A DNA stretch of 64,000 nt from Chloroflexota bacterium (GCA_030611885.1 JAUWOY010000008.1:1-64000), one strand, 5' to 3'. Shown: positions 1-10,273, counted from the first letter of the stretch. Numbers and translations are program-made. Notes: a model not told the origin generated them from the sequence alone.

Positions 1-2
1 CG

Positions 3-1238
3 CCCTATGGGGTGCAGTTGTTGGGGGGGCAAAGCAGACCTGATGTGCTCGATCTTGCCCAACAGGCAGGGATCGAGTGGGTGCGGATGTATCTCAGTTG
101 GGGATCCATCGAGCCCAACAACACCACTCCGGACAACTACAACTGGGGTGGCTACGATGCTGTATTCACTAACTTGGCGGCGGCGGGGCTGACTCCTATG
201 GTGACTGTTGAAGGCAACCCTTCCTGGGCTTCCAGCAGGAGCAACGGCCCCATCTATCCGGACAAGCTAGACGACTTTGCCGAGTTCGTAGGGGCGTTGG
301 TGGCCCACTATTCAGTGCCGCCTTACAACGTGAAGTACTGGGAGTTCTACAATGAGCCGGACAACTGGGACAGGTGGGGAGGGAATGGAGACGACTATGC
401 AGCTATGTTGAAGGAGGCCTGGGGAGCAGTGCACGGGGCGGATCCGCACGGGAAGGTAGTGTTTGGCGGGTTGTCTTATGAGGATGTTCACTGGTCTGGG
501 TGCCCACCGGCGGGGTGTTATGATTTCGACTTTGTGCCCACGGTGCTAGCCAATGCAGGAGGGCCGAATTTTCCATATGTTGATGTATGGAACTATCACT
601 TCTATCGGGGGTTAAGGAACAATTGGAGTCCGCCTAATGTGGTAGGGAAGGGCTTGCATCTACGGAACAGGTTGCCGGTGGAGCTGCAGGACATGCCCTT
701 CGTATGCACGGAGCTTGGCCATCCATGGGCTGGCAGCAACCCGCCTAATCCTGACCCTCCGTACACCCACGAGAATGCCGCTCAGTATGTCGTCCAGGGG
801 TTTGTGCGGGGGATGTTTGGATTGAGGGATTATGGGCTGAACTTGTGGGGGAGTGCGTGGTTCACGATGCGGTACTATCATGGGGGGGAGGGAAACGACT
901 GGGGTCTTGTGAGCTCTAGTTTGGATCCCTATCTGGCGTACTATGCTTATCAGACCATGACCCAGGAGTTGGCAGAGGCGGAGTATGATCATGCCTTAAG
1001 CGTGAGTGGAGTAGAGGGGTATGTGTTCTCGTTGCCTGGAGGGGGGGAGAAGACGGTGCTGTGGGCGACAGGCAGCAACACGGATATGACGTTCACTGGC
1101 AGCGAGTTGCGGGTTGTACAGAAGGATGGAAGTGAGGAAACCATCCAAGATGGTGGAAGTGGTGATCGTGACAATACCACCAATGGACAGATTCAAATCC
1201 AGGTCACGCAAAGTCCTGTCTTTGTTCAAGCATTTTGA
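3..1238 (+). CDS. Glycoside hydrolase, (beta/alpha)8 clan A type, 5' end cut off
   Basis: The reading frame is open to the window edge, so the N-terminus and any signal peptide are missing. The visible 411 residues look like a retaining glycosidase of clan GH-A (GH39- or GH5-like). The motif YWEFYNEPDNW carries the likely acid/base Glu, and VCTELGHPW about 120 residues later carries the likely nucleophile Glu. The C-terminal 100 residues look like a beta-sandwich. Such enzymes cleave plant or exopolysaccharide glycans. The gene lies directly before a polysaccharide assembly cluster, so it may trim or process that polymer (inference). Family membership beyond the clan cannot be settled by eye. 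Confidence 0.75.
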   Translation, partial: PYGVQLLGGQSRPDVLDLAQQAGIEWVRMYLSWGSIEPNNTTPDNYNWGGYDAVFTNLAAAGLTPMVTVEGNPSWASSRSNGPIYPDKLDDFAEFVGALVAHYSVPPYNVKYWEFYNEPDNWDRWGGNGDDYAAMLKEAWGAVHGADPHGKVVFGGLSYEDVHWSGCPPAGCYDFDFVPTVLANAGGPNFPYVDVWNYHFYRGLRNNWSPPNVVGKGLHLRNRLPVELQDMPFVCTELGHPWAGSNPPNPDPPYTHENAAQYVVQGFVRGMFGLRDYGLNLWGSAWFTMRYYHGGEGNDWGLVSSSLDPYLAYYAYQTMTQELAEAEYDHALSVSGVEGYVFSLPGGGEKTVLWATGSNTDMTFTGSELRVVQKDGSEETIQDGGSGDRDNTTNGQIQIQVTQSPVFVQAF

Positions 1239-1716
1239 TAGGCCCCTTTTATCTACGTGGGGTATAGGCAAGCGGGACCACTTGCTAGGCTCCCAAGTGG
1301 AGGGAGAAGTGTGTTGACAGGCAGGCCTCTACAAGATGTCTGTTACAGGGTAGACCTGGTTTGACAAAAGCTTTCTATCATATTAAAATAGCCATGATCT
1401 GGGGAACGTTGGGCTGCATCTTTGATGGTAGAAAGCCGACATAGCAAACAAAATTCTTGAAACTATGCCAGCCAGGGATGTATTCTTGTCGCCCCCTGAG
1501 ACTGGCTTTTAGTTTTCGATGTGGAGATTGATCCAAGAGAGTGATAGCTCTACCATGTCGAGTGGCCGGAGATCCTACGGTTGATTCGCACAGACAATGC
1601 CGTTCCACCTCTGAATCACTGACCAAAGAGTCTCCACCTGACGTACTGCGGCCGAATCGTCATCAATCTGTAGAAAAGGCACGCTCTCCCTGCGCCCCTG
1701 GGTATGAGAGGTCAGC
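1239..1716. other. Intergenic region before the polysaccharide cluster
   Basis: No convincing gene is seen in these 478 bases. A consensus-like promoter lies near 1361-1389, leaving an untranslated leader of about 320 bases before the flippase. The small reading frames here lack ribosome-binding sites and family resemblance. Confidence 0.5.
1361..1389 (+). promoter_or_regulatory. Sigma-70-type promoter for the polysaccharide cluster
   Basis: TTGACA and TAAAAT are separated by 17 bases. It points to the flippase gene and is the only good promoter seen before the nine-kilobase + strand cluster. Confidence 0.6.
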
Positions 1717-3351
1717 TTGAGGAGCTTGTCGCAAATCGGAGATGCAGAAACTGTGGTGGATTCCCCTTCGCTATCGGTATCGAGCAAAATTATCAAGAAT
1801 ACGATATTCAATTCCGCAGGCTGGCTCTGGACCGGATTTGCAGCTATCTTTTTGACCCCATACATAGTTTCGAGGTTGGGAGTGCAAAGATTCGGAGCAT
1901 GGTCGCTAATCCTAGTGTTGGTAGATTATTCTGGACACCTGGATTTTGGCATACGGACTTCTTTGGTCAAGTACGTTTCCGAATATCATGCGATAGGGGA
2001 GCACAAAGTCATCAACAGTATTGTCAGCACAGGATTTCTTTTTTATCTACTGTCTACTATGATCGGTGCCGGTTTCGTGTACATCTTTAGTGATGGCGTT
2101 CTCCGTTTCTTCAGAGTCTCCCCGGAGATTTACGAGGAGGCCCATTTTGCTTTGATCATTACAGCGGGTGTCCTTACCCTTTCTAGTGTGTCTGGCGTTT
2201 TTCAAGCGATCATGACGGGGTTACAGCGAATGGAAGTGATAAACGTGACCGTCATAATCACCTCGGTGCTCAATATCACGGGCACTATCGTATCTCTAGA
2301 ATTGGGGTATGGATTGAGAGGACTCATCATCAACCAATTCGTTGTTGCGATGGTAACCGCTGCACTATTGGGTATCTATTCTTTCAGGCTCCTTCCCGCG
2401 TTAAAACTCAGCCCTGGCTTCCTCCGCATAGCTAGCCTGCAACGGCTACTTGGTTATGGAATAAAAGTCCAAGTTACGAATGTGGGGGCATTAGTGAGTC
2501 TGCAAACCAACAAGATTTTGGCAGGCTATTTCTTAGGGCTTGGATCTGTGACTGTCTATGAGTTAGGTTTCAAAGTTGCTTATACGGTCTTGTCCTTGCC
2601 AATGTTGCTTATATCGGCAATCATGCCCGCGGCGTCTGAGCTAGAAGCGAGACAGGACAGAGAACCACTGCGTCAACTTTATCTAAGGGGATCGAAGTAT
2701 CTGGTATTGGTGGCCGCCCCCTTGGCCTTTTTCACGATTTCCAGGGCCTCTTCAATCATGCTGGCTTGGATGGGACCTGGATACGAGAATTCGGTGTTAG
2801 TGATCCAGCTATTAACAGGGGGATTTTTCATCAGCCTTCTTACCGGGGTTGGAACAACCGTCGCACGAGGAATCGGGAAACCCGGATACGAAACCCGCTA
2901 TGCTTTGACAACCATAGTGATAAATGTGGTGCTGGGTATAGTGTTGATTGTGAAGATAGGCTTACTAGGAGTTTTGATTGCTACATTGCTGGCATTGGCT
3001 ATCGGGTCCTTCTACTTTATGATCTTGTTTCACAGGCATTTGAAGCAACCCGTTATTGAGTTCGGAAAAAAAACGTATAGAAAACCGATAGTTGCCTGTC
3101 TATTGGCCAGCTTTGTCGTTTATGGCCTAAGCCTGTTTGTTAAGTCACTTTCTCCGCCATGGAGCAGGTCAGTCAATCTGGTTGTCTTGGGGGTAGAGGG
3201 ATGTATATTTGTGGGGATTTATCTCATAGCGATATTGAAAAGCAGATACTTGGATTCCTATGATCAAGAATTCATCCTAAAGGTGATGAAGTGGCTAGCC
3301 CTCTTCAAGAATAGCGACCAATCTAATCAGATGCATGACTCGAAGAGGTGA
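1717..3351 (+). CDS. Polysaccharide flippase (Wzx/MATE-like)
   Basis: The product is a 544-residue integral membrane protein with 12-14 hydrophobic segments spread along its length. It fits the polysaccharide transporter (PST/RfbX) family that flips lipid-linked oligosaccharides across the membrane. A start at TTG is assumed. The N-terminal segment KIIKNTIFNSAGWLWTG, just ahead of the first membrane helix, is typical of the family. The next gene starts within its stop codon, indicating co-translation with the glycosyltransferase that follows. Substrate cannot be predicted. Confidence 0.85.
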   Translation: MRSLSQIGDAETVVDSPSLSVSSKIIKNTIFNSAGWLWTGFAAIFLTPYIVSRLGVQRFGAWSLILVLVDYSGHLDFGIRTSLVKYVSEYHAIGEHKVINSIVSTGFLFYLLSTMIGAGFVYIFSDGVLRFFRVSPEIYEEAHFALIITAGVLTLSSVSGVFQAIMTGLQRMEVINVTVIITSVLNITGTIVSLELGYGLRGLIINQFVVAMVTAALLGIYSFRLLPALKLSPGFLRIASLQRLLGYGIKVQVTNVGALVSLQTNKILAGYFLGLGSVTVYELGFKVAYTVLSLPMLLISAIMPAASELEARQDREPLRQLYLRGSKYLVLVAAPLAFFTISRASSIMLAWMGPGYENSVLVIQLLTGGFFISLLTGVGTTVARGIGKPGYETRYALTTIVINVVLGIVLIVKIGLLGVLIATLLALAIGSFYFMILFHRHLKQPVIEFGKKTYRKPIVACLLASFVVYGLSLFVKSLSPPWSRSVNLVVLGVEGCIFVGIYLIAILKSRYLDSYDQEFILKVMKWLALFKNSDQSNQMHDSKR

Positions 3352-4442
3352 TTGACTTGAAGATCACTTTTGTAATTCCCTTTATCACTTTGACAGGGGG
3401 CATTAAAGCACCCATGGAGTATGGCAACCGGCTTTACGATATGGGGCATGATGTAATATTTGTTTACCCCCAAAACTCTCCCTATCCTTGCGAGAATACA
3501 AAGCAGAAGCGACCGCTACTGCATATTTTGAAATGGCTAAGAGGTGAGATAAGATACTGGGTGGCGAAACTTTTACGGCGTAGTGAATTGGAGTGGTTCA
3601 CTCTGAAGCCCAGCCTGATCAGGGTTCATGACCTCTCAGAAAGGCGCGTTCCTGATGGGGATGTGATTGTGGCTGTAGATTGGCCAACGGCTGAGAAGAT
3701 AAATAGCTATAGCGCATCCAAGGGCAAGAAATTTCACTTGATACAAGGTTATGAGATTTGGAGCGGTTCCCAGGAAAGAGTCGATGCGACGTGGCGAATG
3801 CCACTGCATAAAATCGTGATCTCGTCGTGGCTAAAAGATATCGCGGAACGGCAGTTCGGCCAGAAAGTCCACGGGGCGTTGATCCATGGCGTTGATTTGA
3901 AGCAATTCTATAGTGACAGCAAGGTGTATCATCAGCCTAGGCGAGTTGGAATGCTCTACCATGACTTGGAGATAAAAGGTCTATCTGATGGTATCGAGGC
4001 ATTCGAGATAGCAAGACAAACCTCCCCAGATATCCAACTAGTCATGTTTGGCAGGAGCAAGCCAGACTCAAGGGTCCCAGATTATGTGGAATTCTACAGA
4101 GATCCCACTCAAACCAAGTTGAGGGAAATCTATTGCTCGTGCGATATCTGGCTGTGCCCTAGCAGGATGGATGGCGGGCCGATGCATCCGCAAGAAGCTA
4201 TGGCATGCAAATGCGCTTTAGTCACCACAAATGTAGGAGCGATAGCAGATTACACCGTGTCGGGTGAGACAGCACTGGTTTCACCTCCTGGAGAACCCCA
4301 CGCCTTGGCTCAGAATCTCATCAAATTGCTCAAGGATGAAGAAGAGCTTAGCCGCATTTCCCTGGCCGGGTATCAGAAGATACGAGAGTTTACGTGGGAG
4401 AAGGCTGCCAAGCAACTGGAATTATTCTTTCGGACAGCATAA
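3348..4442 (+). CDS. Glycosyltransferase, GT4 family
   Basis: The 364-residue protein has the GT-B fold signature of family 4. An N-terminal Rossmann half begins ITFVIPFITLTGG, and the C-terminal half carries the E-x7-E-like motif in PSRMDGGPMHPQEAMACK, which binds the sugar nucleotide. It overlaps the flippase stop by four bases. A TTG at 3357 lies about seven bases after AGAGGTG and may be the true start instead of the GTG. It probably adds one sugar to the lipid-linked repeat unit made by this cluster. Confidence 0.85.
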   Translation: MIDLKITFVIPFITLTGGIKAPMEYGNRLYDMGHDVIFVYPQNSPYPCENTKQKRPLLHILKWLRGEIRYWVAKLLRRSELEWFTLKPSLIRVHDLSERRVPDGDVIVAVDWPTAEKINSYSASKGKKFHLIQGYEIWSGSQERVDATWRMPLHKIVISSWLKDIAERQFGQKVHGALIHGVDLKQFYSDSKVYHQPRRVGMLYHDLEIKGLSDGIEAFEIARQTSPDIQLVMFGRSKPDSRVPDYVEFYRDPTQTKLREIYCSCDIWLCPSRMDGGPMHPQEAMACKCALVTTNVGAIADYTVSGETALVSPPGEPHALAQNLIKLLKDEEELSRISLAGYQKIREFTWEKAAKQLELFFRTA

Positions 4443-4480
4443 GGGGTCGTGCCGTACCAGTCAATACCTTTGGGCAGAAA

Positions 4481-5434
4481 ATGCTAGGAAAGCGAACTCT
4501 ACGAAGTCATAGCTCCTCTGAGGAATATAGCATTGAGGAAGCTAGTTACAGTTCTTTGAAGAACCTGCATTTGTACGAGTGTTTAATTGGCGTCAATGTG
4601 CGGTTGGAGGAGACCCAGTATGGGCTCAGGAACGGTCGTATCATCAGCCCAACGCGGTACTTCCTACTCTATGAAAATCAACTGCGTAGGGTTATGTCCT
4701 GTATTGAGGGCTCTGTTCCACTAAGAATCTTGGATGTGGGTTGTGGTGATGGTGTAATCGCGTCATTGGTTCCTTCTCATCATCGGGTTGTTGGCATCGA
4801 CTTAGCTTTATCACGCGTCAGGGGTTGTCAAATTGCATTGAGCGCTTCTGGGCAAGAATTCGCTGTCGCAGATGCTCAGCATCTACCTTGCCCTGATGAG
4901 TATTTTGACTTGGTGATCTTTAGCGAGATTATTGAGCATCTCCCGAATCCTGGCAGTGCGCTGGAGGAAGTGCGGAGAGTCCTCAAGCACGGAGGGAGGA
5001 TAGTGATTTCTACCCCTGGTGCCGTACACCACTTGGGGGAAATTGGTGAGCTCTACGAGCACCAGCATCTTCAGCTCTTTTCATCTCGTTCGTTGCGGGA
5101 TGCGGTAACTATAACCGGCTTCGAGGTAGTTAACAGTTGGCACATAGGCGCCGACTTGCGCTTGGGGATCTGGAGAAGTCCGATCACGGATAGAATTGTC
5201 ACCTCGCTATTTAGCTATCGCGACAAGCGTTTCAAGCGAGAACACTACCTTAGCTTTGGTATTCTAGAAACCCGCTGGCTTACAAGAGTGCTTGACCGGC
5301 TATATCGTCAAGGTGGTCTACTGCGAAAGCTATTCTTTATCATCTTACATCTTTGCGACTTCCTCAGTGACCGAATACCAGCATTGTCCTCACAGATGAT
5401 TTTCGAGGCGCGAAAGGGTAGCCAAAGTGATTGA
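4481..5434 (+). CDS. Class I SAM-dependent methyltransferase
   Basis: The SAM-binding motif ILDVGCGDGVIASLV and the downstream segment DEYFDLVIFSEIIEHLPNP identify a Methyltransf_11-type enzyme of about 317 residues. The ATG at 4481 was chosen because it is the first good start after the preceding stop; the frame is open further upstream inside the previous gene. The C-terminal 100 residues, rich in Arg and aromatic residues, resemble lipid- or glycan-associated methyltransferases. It likely methylates a sugar or lipid-linked intermediate of the cluster (inference). Confidence 0.8.
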   Translation: MLGKRTLRSHSSSEEYSIEEASYSSLKNLHLYECLIGVNVRLEETQYGLRNGRIISPTRYFLLYENQLRRVMSCIEGSVPLRILDVGCGDGVIASLVPSHHRVVGIDLALSRVRGCQIALSASGQEFAVADAQHLPCPDEYFDLVIFSEIIEHLPNPGSALEEVRRVLKHGGRIVISTPGAVHHLGEIGELYEHQHLQLFSSRSLRDAVTITGFEVVNSWHIGADLRLGIWRSPITDRIVTSLFSYRDKRFKREHYLSFGILETRWLTRVLDRLYRQGGLLRKLFFIILHLCDFLSDRIPALSSQMIFEARKGSQSD

Positions 5435-5479
5435 TGACAGTTCTGCTTGACCAGACTATCAATAAAGGATTATTGTAGA

Positions 5480-6442
5480 ATGCGAGCCAGAAGCGTGCTG
5501 ATAACGGGTGGTGCCGGCTTCATCGGTAGCCATCTTTGTGACCGCTTGGTGCGGTGTGGCTATGATGTGATTGTGCTCGATAATGAATCTACCGGATGGA
5601 AAGGGAATGTTAATCCCAAAGCAAAGTATATATATGGTGATATTTTGAGACCCGCAGATCTTGATGCAGCCTTTGATAGAGATGTTAACGTTGTCTTCCA
5701 TCTGGCTGCCCAGGTATCAAATATCAAATCCTTCGATGATCCGGCATATTATCTGGCCGTCAACGTTCAAGGGACTTTAAATATCCTTAAGAAGTGTTTG
5801 GAGAAGCAGATACCGCGCCTGTTGTACGCCAGCTCTATGCATGTCTATGGCCAGCCCATGCAGATCCCCACCTCTGAAACGGCCCCATGTAACCCCTTGT
5901 CGTACTACGGTATTACGAAGTATGCTGCAGAGCGCTTTGTGCACAGGACAGCAGAGAGGGGGGACCTAGATTTTGCATTCAATGTCACATCTTTTCGAAT
6001 GTTCAATGTCTATGGGCCCCGTCAGAGCCTTAATAACCCTTATCAAGGTGTGGTAGGCGTCTTTATTGGTAACCTTATCAGAAATGAGCCGCTGATCTTG
6101 TACGGAAGTGGCCACCAATCCAGGGATTTCATCTACATTGACGATGTTATCGAAGCCTGGATTGCAGCTGTGGATGCTCCTGAAACCTATGGACAAATCT
6201 TCAATCTAGGTATTGGTAAAGACATGACCATATTGGAACTAATAGAAGTTCTGTCAGAAATTACAAAGCGAAGCCCTGATTATCCTATCATCAGACGACC
6301 GGCACTAGAAGGCGATCAAGGGCATATTTGTGCCGATATTAAAAAGGCCTACCGATGCCTCAAATGGACTCCTAAGGTGGATATGCTAGAGGGCATTCGG
6401 AGAACTCTCACCTGGGCTATATCAAATGTTGAGAGCAAATGA
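5480..6442 (+). CDS. NAD-dependent epimerase/dehydratase (extended SDR)
   Basis: The N-terminal nucleotide-binding motif GGAGFIGSHL, the catalytic YGITK (Tyr-x3-Lys) preceded by ASSMHVYG, and the 320-residue length place this in the UDP-glucose 4-epimerase-like extended SDR family. It makes an activated sugar for the neighbouring glycosyltransferases. The ATG at 5480 follows AAAGGAT at a suitable distance and is preferred over the TTG 11 codons earlier. Its stop overlaps the next start (ATGA). Confidence 0.88.
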   Translation: MRARSVLITGGAGFIGSHLCDRLVRCGYDVIVLDNESTGWKGNVNPKAKYIYGDILRPADLDAAFDRDVNVVFHLAAQVSNIKSFDDPAYYLAVNVQGTLNILKKCLEKQIPRLLYASSMHVYGQPMQIPTSETAPCNPLSYYGITKYAAERFVHRTAERGDLDFAFNVTSFRMFNVYGPRQSLNNPYQGVVGVFIGNLIRNEPLILYGSGHQSRDFIYIDDVIEAWIAAVDAPETYGQIFNLGIGKDMTILELIEVLSEITKRSPDYPIIRRPALEGDQGHICADIKKAYRCLKWTPKVDMLEGIRRTLTWAISNVESK

Positions 6443-7488
6443 GAATTTTTCTATTTGCACCTTATTGGTACCGTTATGAGCAATCCATCGCCAATGCTCT
6501 GCTGGCTCAAGGGCACAAAGTCAGGCTCCTTCCGTATGTTCACATACGCTCGTTCAGGGAATGGCTAGGTAGAAATACCATATATCGGCATAGACAAGCA
6601 CAAAGTGCACTGTATTCCTACGGCGAGCAAGATGAGCGGTGCAATGAGGAATTCGTGAGATACGCTGTAGACTATGCACCAGATCTGTTGCTCATTGTAA
6701 AGGGTGAAGTGATCAAGCCCCAGTATCTAAGTCTTCTTAAGCATACCTTGCGAGACACTCTTTTTGTTAACTGGATTATGGATAGTCCTTTCAGATATAG
6801 AAATATCTCAGCTTCTGCTCACCTCTATGACTTTTTTTTCTCCTTTGAACCGACAGATGTGGAGAGATTGAAAGGGTTGAATATCAGGGCGTTCTTCTTG
6901 CCTTTGGCCTTTGATCCCCGATTTTATAGGAAGGCCACTACCTTGGCAGGCGAGAGACAGAGATATGAATGCGACATTTCCTTTGTAGGGGCAAGGTGTC
7001 GCGAGCGAGAGAAGTTGTTTAAGCAACTGCGCGAATTCGATGTCAGGATATGGGGACCAAGCTGGGTGCCCAAACCATGGAGTTTGGATTTCTACAAGCT
7101 TCTCTTTCGGGGATTGCCCAAGAGGATGACAGATGAAGTGTGGGGTATGGAAGTGGCAAAAATCTATAATGCTTCAAGAATCTGTCTAAATATACACCAC
7201 CCGCAATCCATGCAAGGCCTAAACATGCGAACTTTCGAAATCTCAGGAGCAGGTGGGTTTCAGGTCGTGGACTATAAGAGAGCGTTGGAGGGCCTTTTTG
7301 ATATCGGGGAGGAACTGGTTTGCTATAGATCGATTGAGGAGCTAAAGGATTTGCTACGCTATTATTTGAAGCATCCTGCTGAGAGAGACAAAATCGCCGA
7401 GCGTGGCCATATTCGAGCGTGGTGTGAACATACTTTCGAGGCAAGAATGCAAAGCATGTTAAGTTGCATCGAAACGGGGCGGCCCTGA
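6439..7488 (+). CDS. CgeB-like glycosyltransferase
   Basis: The C-terminal signature LNIHHPQSMQGLNMRTFEIS followed by GAGGFQVVDY and LFDIGEELVCY is characteristic of the spore-protein CgeB/glycosyltransferase group-1-like family (DUF3880 plus Glyco_trans_1_2). The start overlaps the epimerase stop. The role is inferred to be sugar transfer during surface-polysaccharide assembly. Acceptor and donor are unknown. Confidence 0.8.
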   Translation: MRIFLFAPYWYRYEQSIANALLAQGHKVRLLPYVHIRSFREWLGRNTIYRHRQAQSALYSYGEQDERCNEEFVRYAVDYAPDLLLIVKGEVIKPQYLSLLKHTLRDTLFVNWIMDSPFRYRNISASAHLYDFFFSFEPTDVERLKGLNIRAFFLPLAFDPRFYRKATTLAGERQRYECDISFVGARCREREKLFKQLREFDVRIWGPSWVPKPWSLDFYKLLFRGLPKRMTDEVWGMEVAKIYNASRICLNIHHPQSMQGLNMRTFEISGAGGFQVVDYKRALEGLFDIGEELVCYRSIEELKDLLRYYLKHPAERDKIAERGHIRAWCEHTFEARMQSMLSCIETGRP

Positions 7489-7516
7489 AACTTCTGACTT
7501 GTGATGTGCTCATGCT

Positions 7517-8659
7517 ATGAAGAAAGTTCTCCATTTACGCAGCAGTTCCGGTCTATATGGTCCCGAAACACAAATTGTCCAGTTGCTGATCCTATTGTGG
7601 CGTGAGGGCTTTCAGATCGAGCCTTTGGTACTCTATCGGCAAAGACAGGGTATGGCACTCATCCATCCTTTGGTTGAAGAGGTGCGTAAAAGGGAGATGA
7701 AAGCTGAGCAGCTAGATGATACACCAAAGTTTTCGCCTAAGGTTGTTTTTCACATTGTGGAGAAGTTAAAAAGAGAGCGATTTTCGCTAATCCACACCCA
7801 TGGCTATAAAGCTAACATCCTAGGTGGAACAGCAGCCAAACTAGCGGGTGTGAAGGGCGTTGCGACTGTTCATCTTCACACAGAAACGAGCTATCGGTTA
7901 AAACTCTACAAAATCATAGATTTGCTGGCCTTGCGCTTTTTCCCTAAGATCATCGCCGTCTCCGAGAGCTTACGTCAGTATCTAATAGCCGCCGGCCTTC
8001 CGCCCAAGAAGGTCGTGACAGTTCATAACGCTGTAGATTCAAGGATATTCGCCTCGGGCGTTTCGTTCCACAATTACAAAACACTTAAGACTCGGTTGGG
8101 GATAGGCAGTCATCAACATATCGTCTCCGTCATTGGGCGTCTTACGTCGCAAAAAGGACACCGTTATTTCCTGGAAAGCGCAAAACGGATCCTTGAAGTA
8201 TTGCCTGAAACTAGATTTCTAGTCGTAGGAGATGGCCCCCTGAGAGAGGAACTCGAGAGGCTGTCTTTGTCCCTAGGTATCGCTCAAGCTGTGCGTTTCC
8301 TGGGCTATCGGCAGGATATCGCCACCCTCATGAGTATGAGCGATGTCATCGCGATGCCTTCTTTGAGGGAAGGCCTCCCCTACGTTCTCTTGGAAGCTCT
8401 GGCGCTAGCAAGACCTGTCGTAGGCACACAGGTGGGGGGGATCCCAGAGGTTATAAAGCACGGGGAAACAGGATTCCTTGTGCCTCCCAAGGATTCAGAA
8501 TCGCTGACCGAGGCTATAATCCAGGTGCTCAAAAACTCAGAGGAAGCTGCAAGGTTAGGGGAAAGGGGAAGGGAGTTGATTTCGCAAGAGTTCAATGTCG
8601 AAACGATGGTGCGGAAAATAGCCGCGGTCTATGCGGAGGTTCTGTCCAAAGTTGGGTGA
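7517..8659 (+). CDS. Glycosyltransferase, GT4 family
   Basis: This is a complete 380-residue GT-B enzyme. The first half contains LIHTHGYKANILGG and VAVSESLRQYLI-type segments. The second half has VIGRLTSQKGHRYFLES and the donor-binding region MPSLREGLPYVLLEALALAR with both conserved Glu residues. It begins 28 bases after the CgeB-like gene and belongs to the same transcription unit. It resembles capsular or exopolysaccharide hexosyltransferases; the exact linkage cannot be read from sequence. Confidence 0.88.
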   Translation: MKKVLHLRSSSGLYGPETQIVQLLILLWREGFQIEPLVLYRQRQGMALIHPLVEEVRKREMKAEQLDDTPKFSPKVVFHIVEKLKRERFSLIHTHGYKANILGGTAAKLAGVKGVATVHLHTETSYRLKLYKIIDLLALRFFPKIIAVSESLRQYLIAAGLPPKKVVTVHNAVDSRIFASGVSFHNYKTLKTRLGIGSHQHIVSVIGRLTSQKGHRYFLESAKRILEVLPETRFLVVGDGPLREELERLSLSLGIAQAVRFLGYRQDIATLMSMSDVIAMPSLREGLPYVLLEALALARPVVGTQVGGIPEVIKHGETGFLVPPKDSESLTEAIIQVLKNSEEAARLGERGRELISQEFNVETMVRKIAAVYAEVLSKVG

Positions 8660-8672
8660 AGGGTTTGTTTGA

Positions 8673-9854
8673 ATGAAGGTCATGATGGTCGATCCGGGTA
8701 ACTATACCCCGTACTATGACTATAGCCTTTGCAAGGCTTTGGCGGAGGTTGGCTGCGAGGTGGAGCTAGCAACCTCGCCCTTCCTCTACGATGTTATACC
8801 TGACAAAGGCGATTTCGACCTCAGCTATCCATTCTATAAGGCTCTCAATCTAACGACGGCAAATTGCCTTAATTTCTTTAAAAACGCTTGGGTAAGAAGA
8901 CTATTTAAGGCGCTAGAGTATCCCATTGATCTTATATTCTTCAGAAGGCATATTGAAGAGACGAAGCCTGATATCTTGCATTACCAATGGGTTTTGGTGC
9001 CTACACTTGATCGCCTCATATTTAAGCGCTTCAAAGCAATGGGAATCAAGATTGTGTATACCGCCCACAATATCTTGCCCCATGAGGAGAGGAGATGGCA
9101 TAGAAAGCAATACGCTTCGCTCTATGAGACCGTCAATCAAATCATAGTCCATTCTGAGAGCAATAGGAGAGAGTTGGTGGAAACATTCATGCTGGATACG
9201 ACGAAGGTCCACGCAATCCCGCAAGGTAATTTCAGCGATTTTAGCGGCGATGCCTTAACCAAAGAAAAAGCCAAGGAGATACTAGGCATTGATCTGAAGC
9301 AACGGGTGATACTGTTCTTTGGGCTTATCAAACGTTATAAAGGGTTGGAATGTCTTATTAAGGCTTTTCCCATGGTAAAGAAGCGCTTGCCAGGAACAAG
9401 ATTGCTGATAGCTGGAAAGCCAAATGAAGACTTTTCAACTTACGAAAGCTTGATTACTGATCTGGGAATAGAGGAGGACGTCATAACTCACCTGCGCTTC
9501 ATTCCCTACCAAGAAGTAGTTGCCTATTTCTGTGCGGCCGATGTGGTCGTTCTGCCCTACCTAAAAACATACCAAAGCGCCGTGGTGTTCATGGCCTACA
9601 CCTTTGGCCGGCCGGTGATCGCTACCGCCACCGGGGGGTTACCCGAAGCGATTGAGGAGGGCAAGAGTGGCTATGTGGTGCCCCCCGCCGATGAACAAAT
9701 GCTGGCGGAGGCGATCTGTGAGATCTTGTCGGACGAGACGAGGATGACGCAGATGGGCGAATACGCTAGCCACTTGGCCGAAACACAGTACTCCTGGCCG
9801 GATATCGCCAAGGCCACGCTCAAGGTTTATCGCTCCTTGGCGAAGTGGAGCTAA
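8673..9854 (+). CDS. Glycosyltransferase, GT4 family
   Basis: This is a 393-residue GT-B protein, last gene of the polysaccharide cluster. YTAHNILPHE in the acceptor half and YQSAVVFMAYTFGRPVIATA plus GLPEAIEEG in the donor half are family 4 hallmarks. It follows the previous gene after 13 bases. Base composition becomes clearly more GC-rich from its last 300 bases onward, marking the boundary with the housekeeping region. Confidence 0.87.
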   Translation: MKVMMVDPGNYTPYYDYSLCKALAEVGCEVELATSPFLYDVIPDKGDFDLSYPFYKALNLTTANCLNFFKNAWVRRLFKALEYPIDLIFFRRHIEETKPDILHYQWVLVPTLDRLIFKRFKAMGIKIVYTAHNILPHEERRWHRKQYASLYETVNQIIVHSESNRRELVETFMLDTTKVHAIPQGNFSDFSGDALTKEKAKEILGIDLKQRVILFFGLIKRYKGLECLIKAFPMVKKRLPGTRLLIAGKPNEDFSTYESLITDLGIEEDVITHLRFIPYQEVVAYFCAADVVVLPYLKTYQSAVVFMAYTFGRPVIATATGGLPEAIEEGKSGYVVPPADEQMLAEAICEILSDETRMTQMGEYASHLAETQYSWPDIAKATLKVYRSLAKWS

Positions 9855-10040
9855 GGATAGTCCTCCCAATGGCTTGAGAGCAGCGAAACAGCCCGACTGG
9901 GATCTATTGAAACTAACCTCTCGTGGGTGTGGTGGGTTTAGCGGAAAGTAGCAGAAGCTGTCTGTTTATCGGTATACAAAAACTCCCTTCCGAGAGGTCA
10001 ACCACAAGCTGTGGTGACAGGGAAAGGAGCATACTACTAC

Positions 10041-10114
<74 letters not shown>

Positions 10115-10129
10115 GCTCAAATTGTTTAT

Positions 10130-10158
10130 ATTATACTGATCAGACTACAAAAAGTCAA
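10130..10158 (-). promoter_or_regulatory. Promoter of tRNA-Gly
   Basis: On the minus strand TTGACT and TATAAT are spaced by 17 bases. The expected start is only about eight bases before the mature tRNA 5' end. Confidence 0.75.
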
Positions 10159-10220
10159 ATGCCCGTTCACTCGCCGAAAGATGATACCGCAGAAAGATAG
10201 GGCCTGCCCCCAAGAACACA

Positions 10221-10257
10221 AGACCTCGGAGGTCTGTGGAGACCTCTGAGGTCTTTT
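10221..10257 (+). terminator. Hairpin terminator
   Basis: A 15-base arm AGACCTCGGAGGTCT pairs with AGACCTCTGAGGTCT around a four-base loop, with one wobble, followed by TTT. Each arm is itself nearly palindromic. It separates the polysaccharide/tRNA region from the ABC-F gene. Confidence 0.65.
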
Positions 10258-10273
10258 CTCGTTTGGCGTAAAG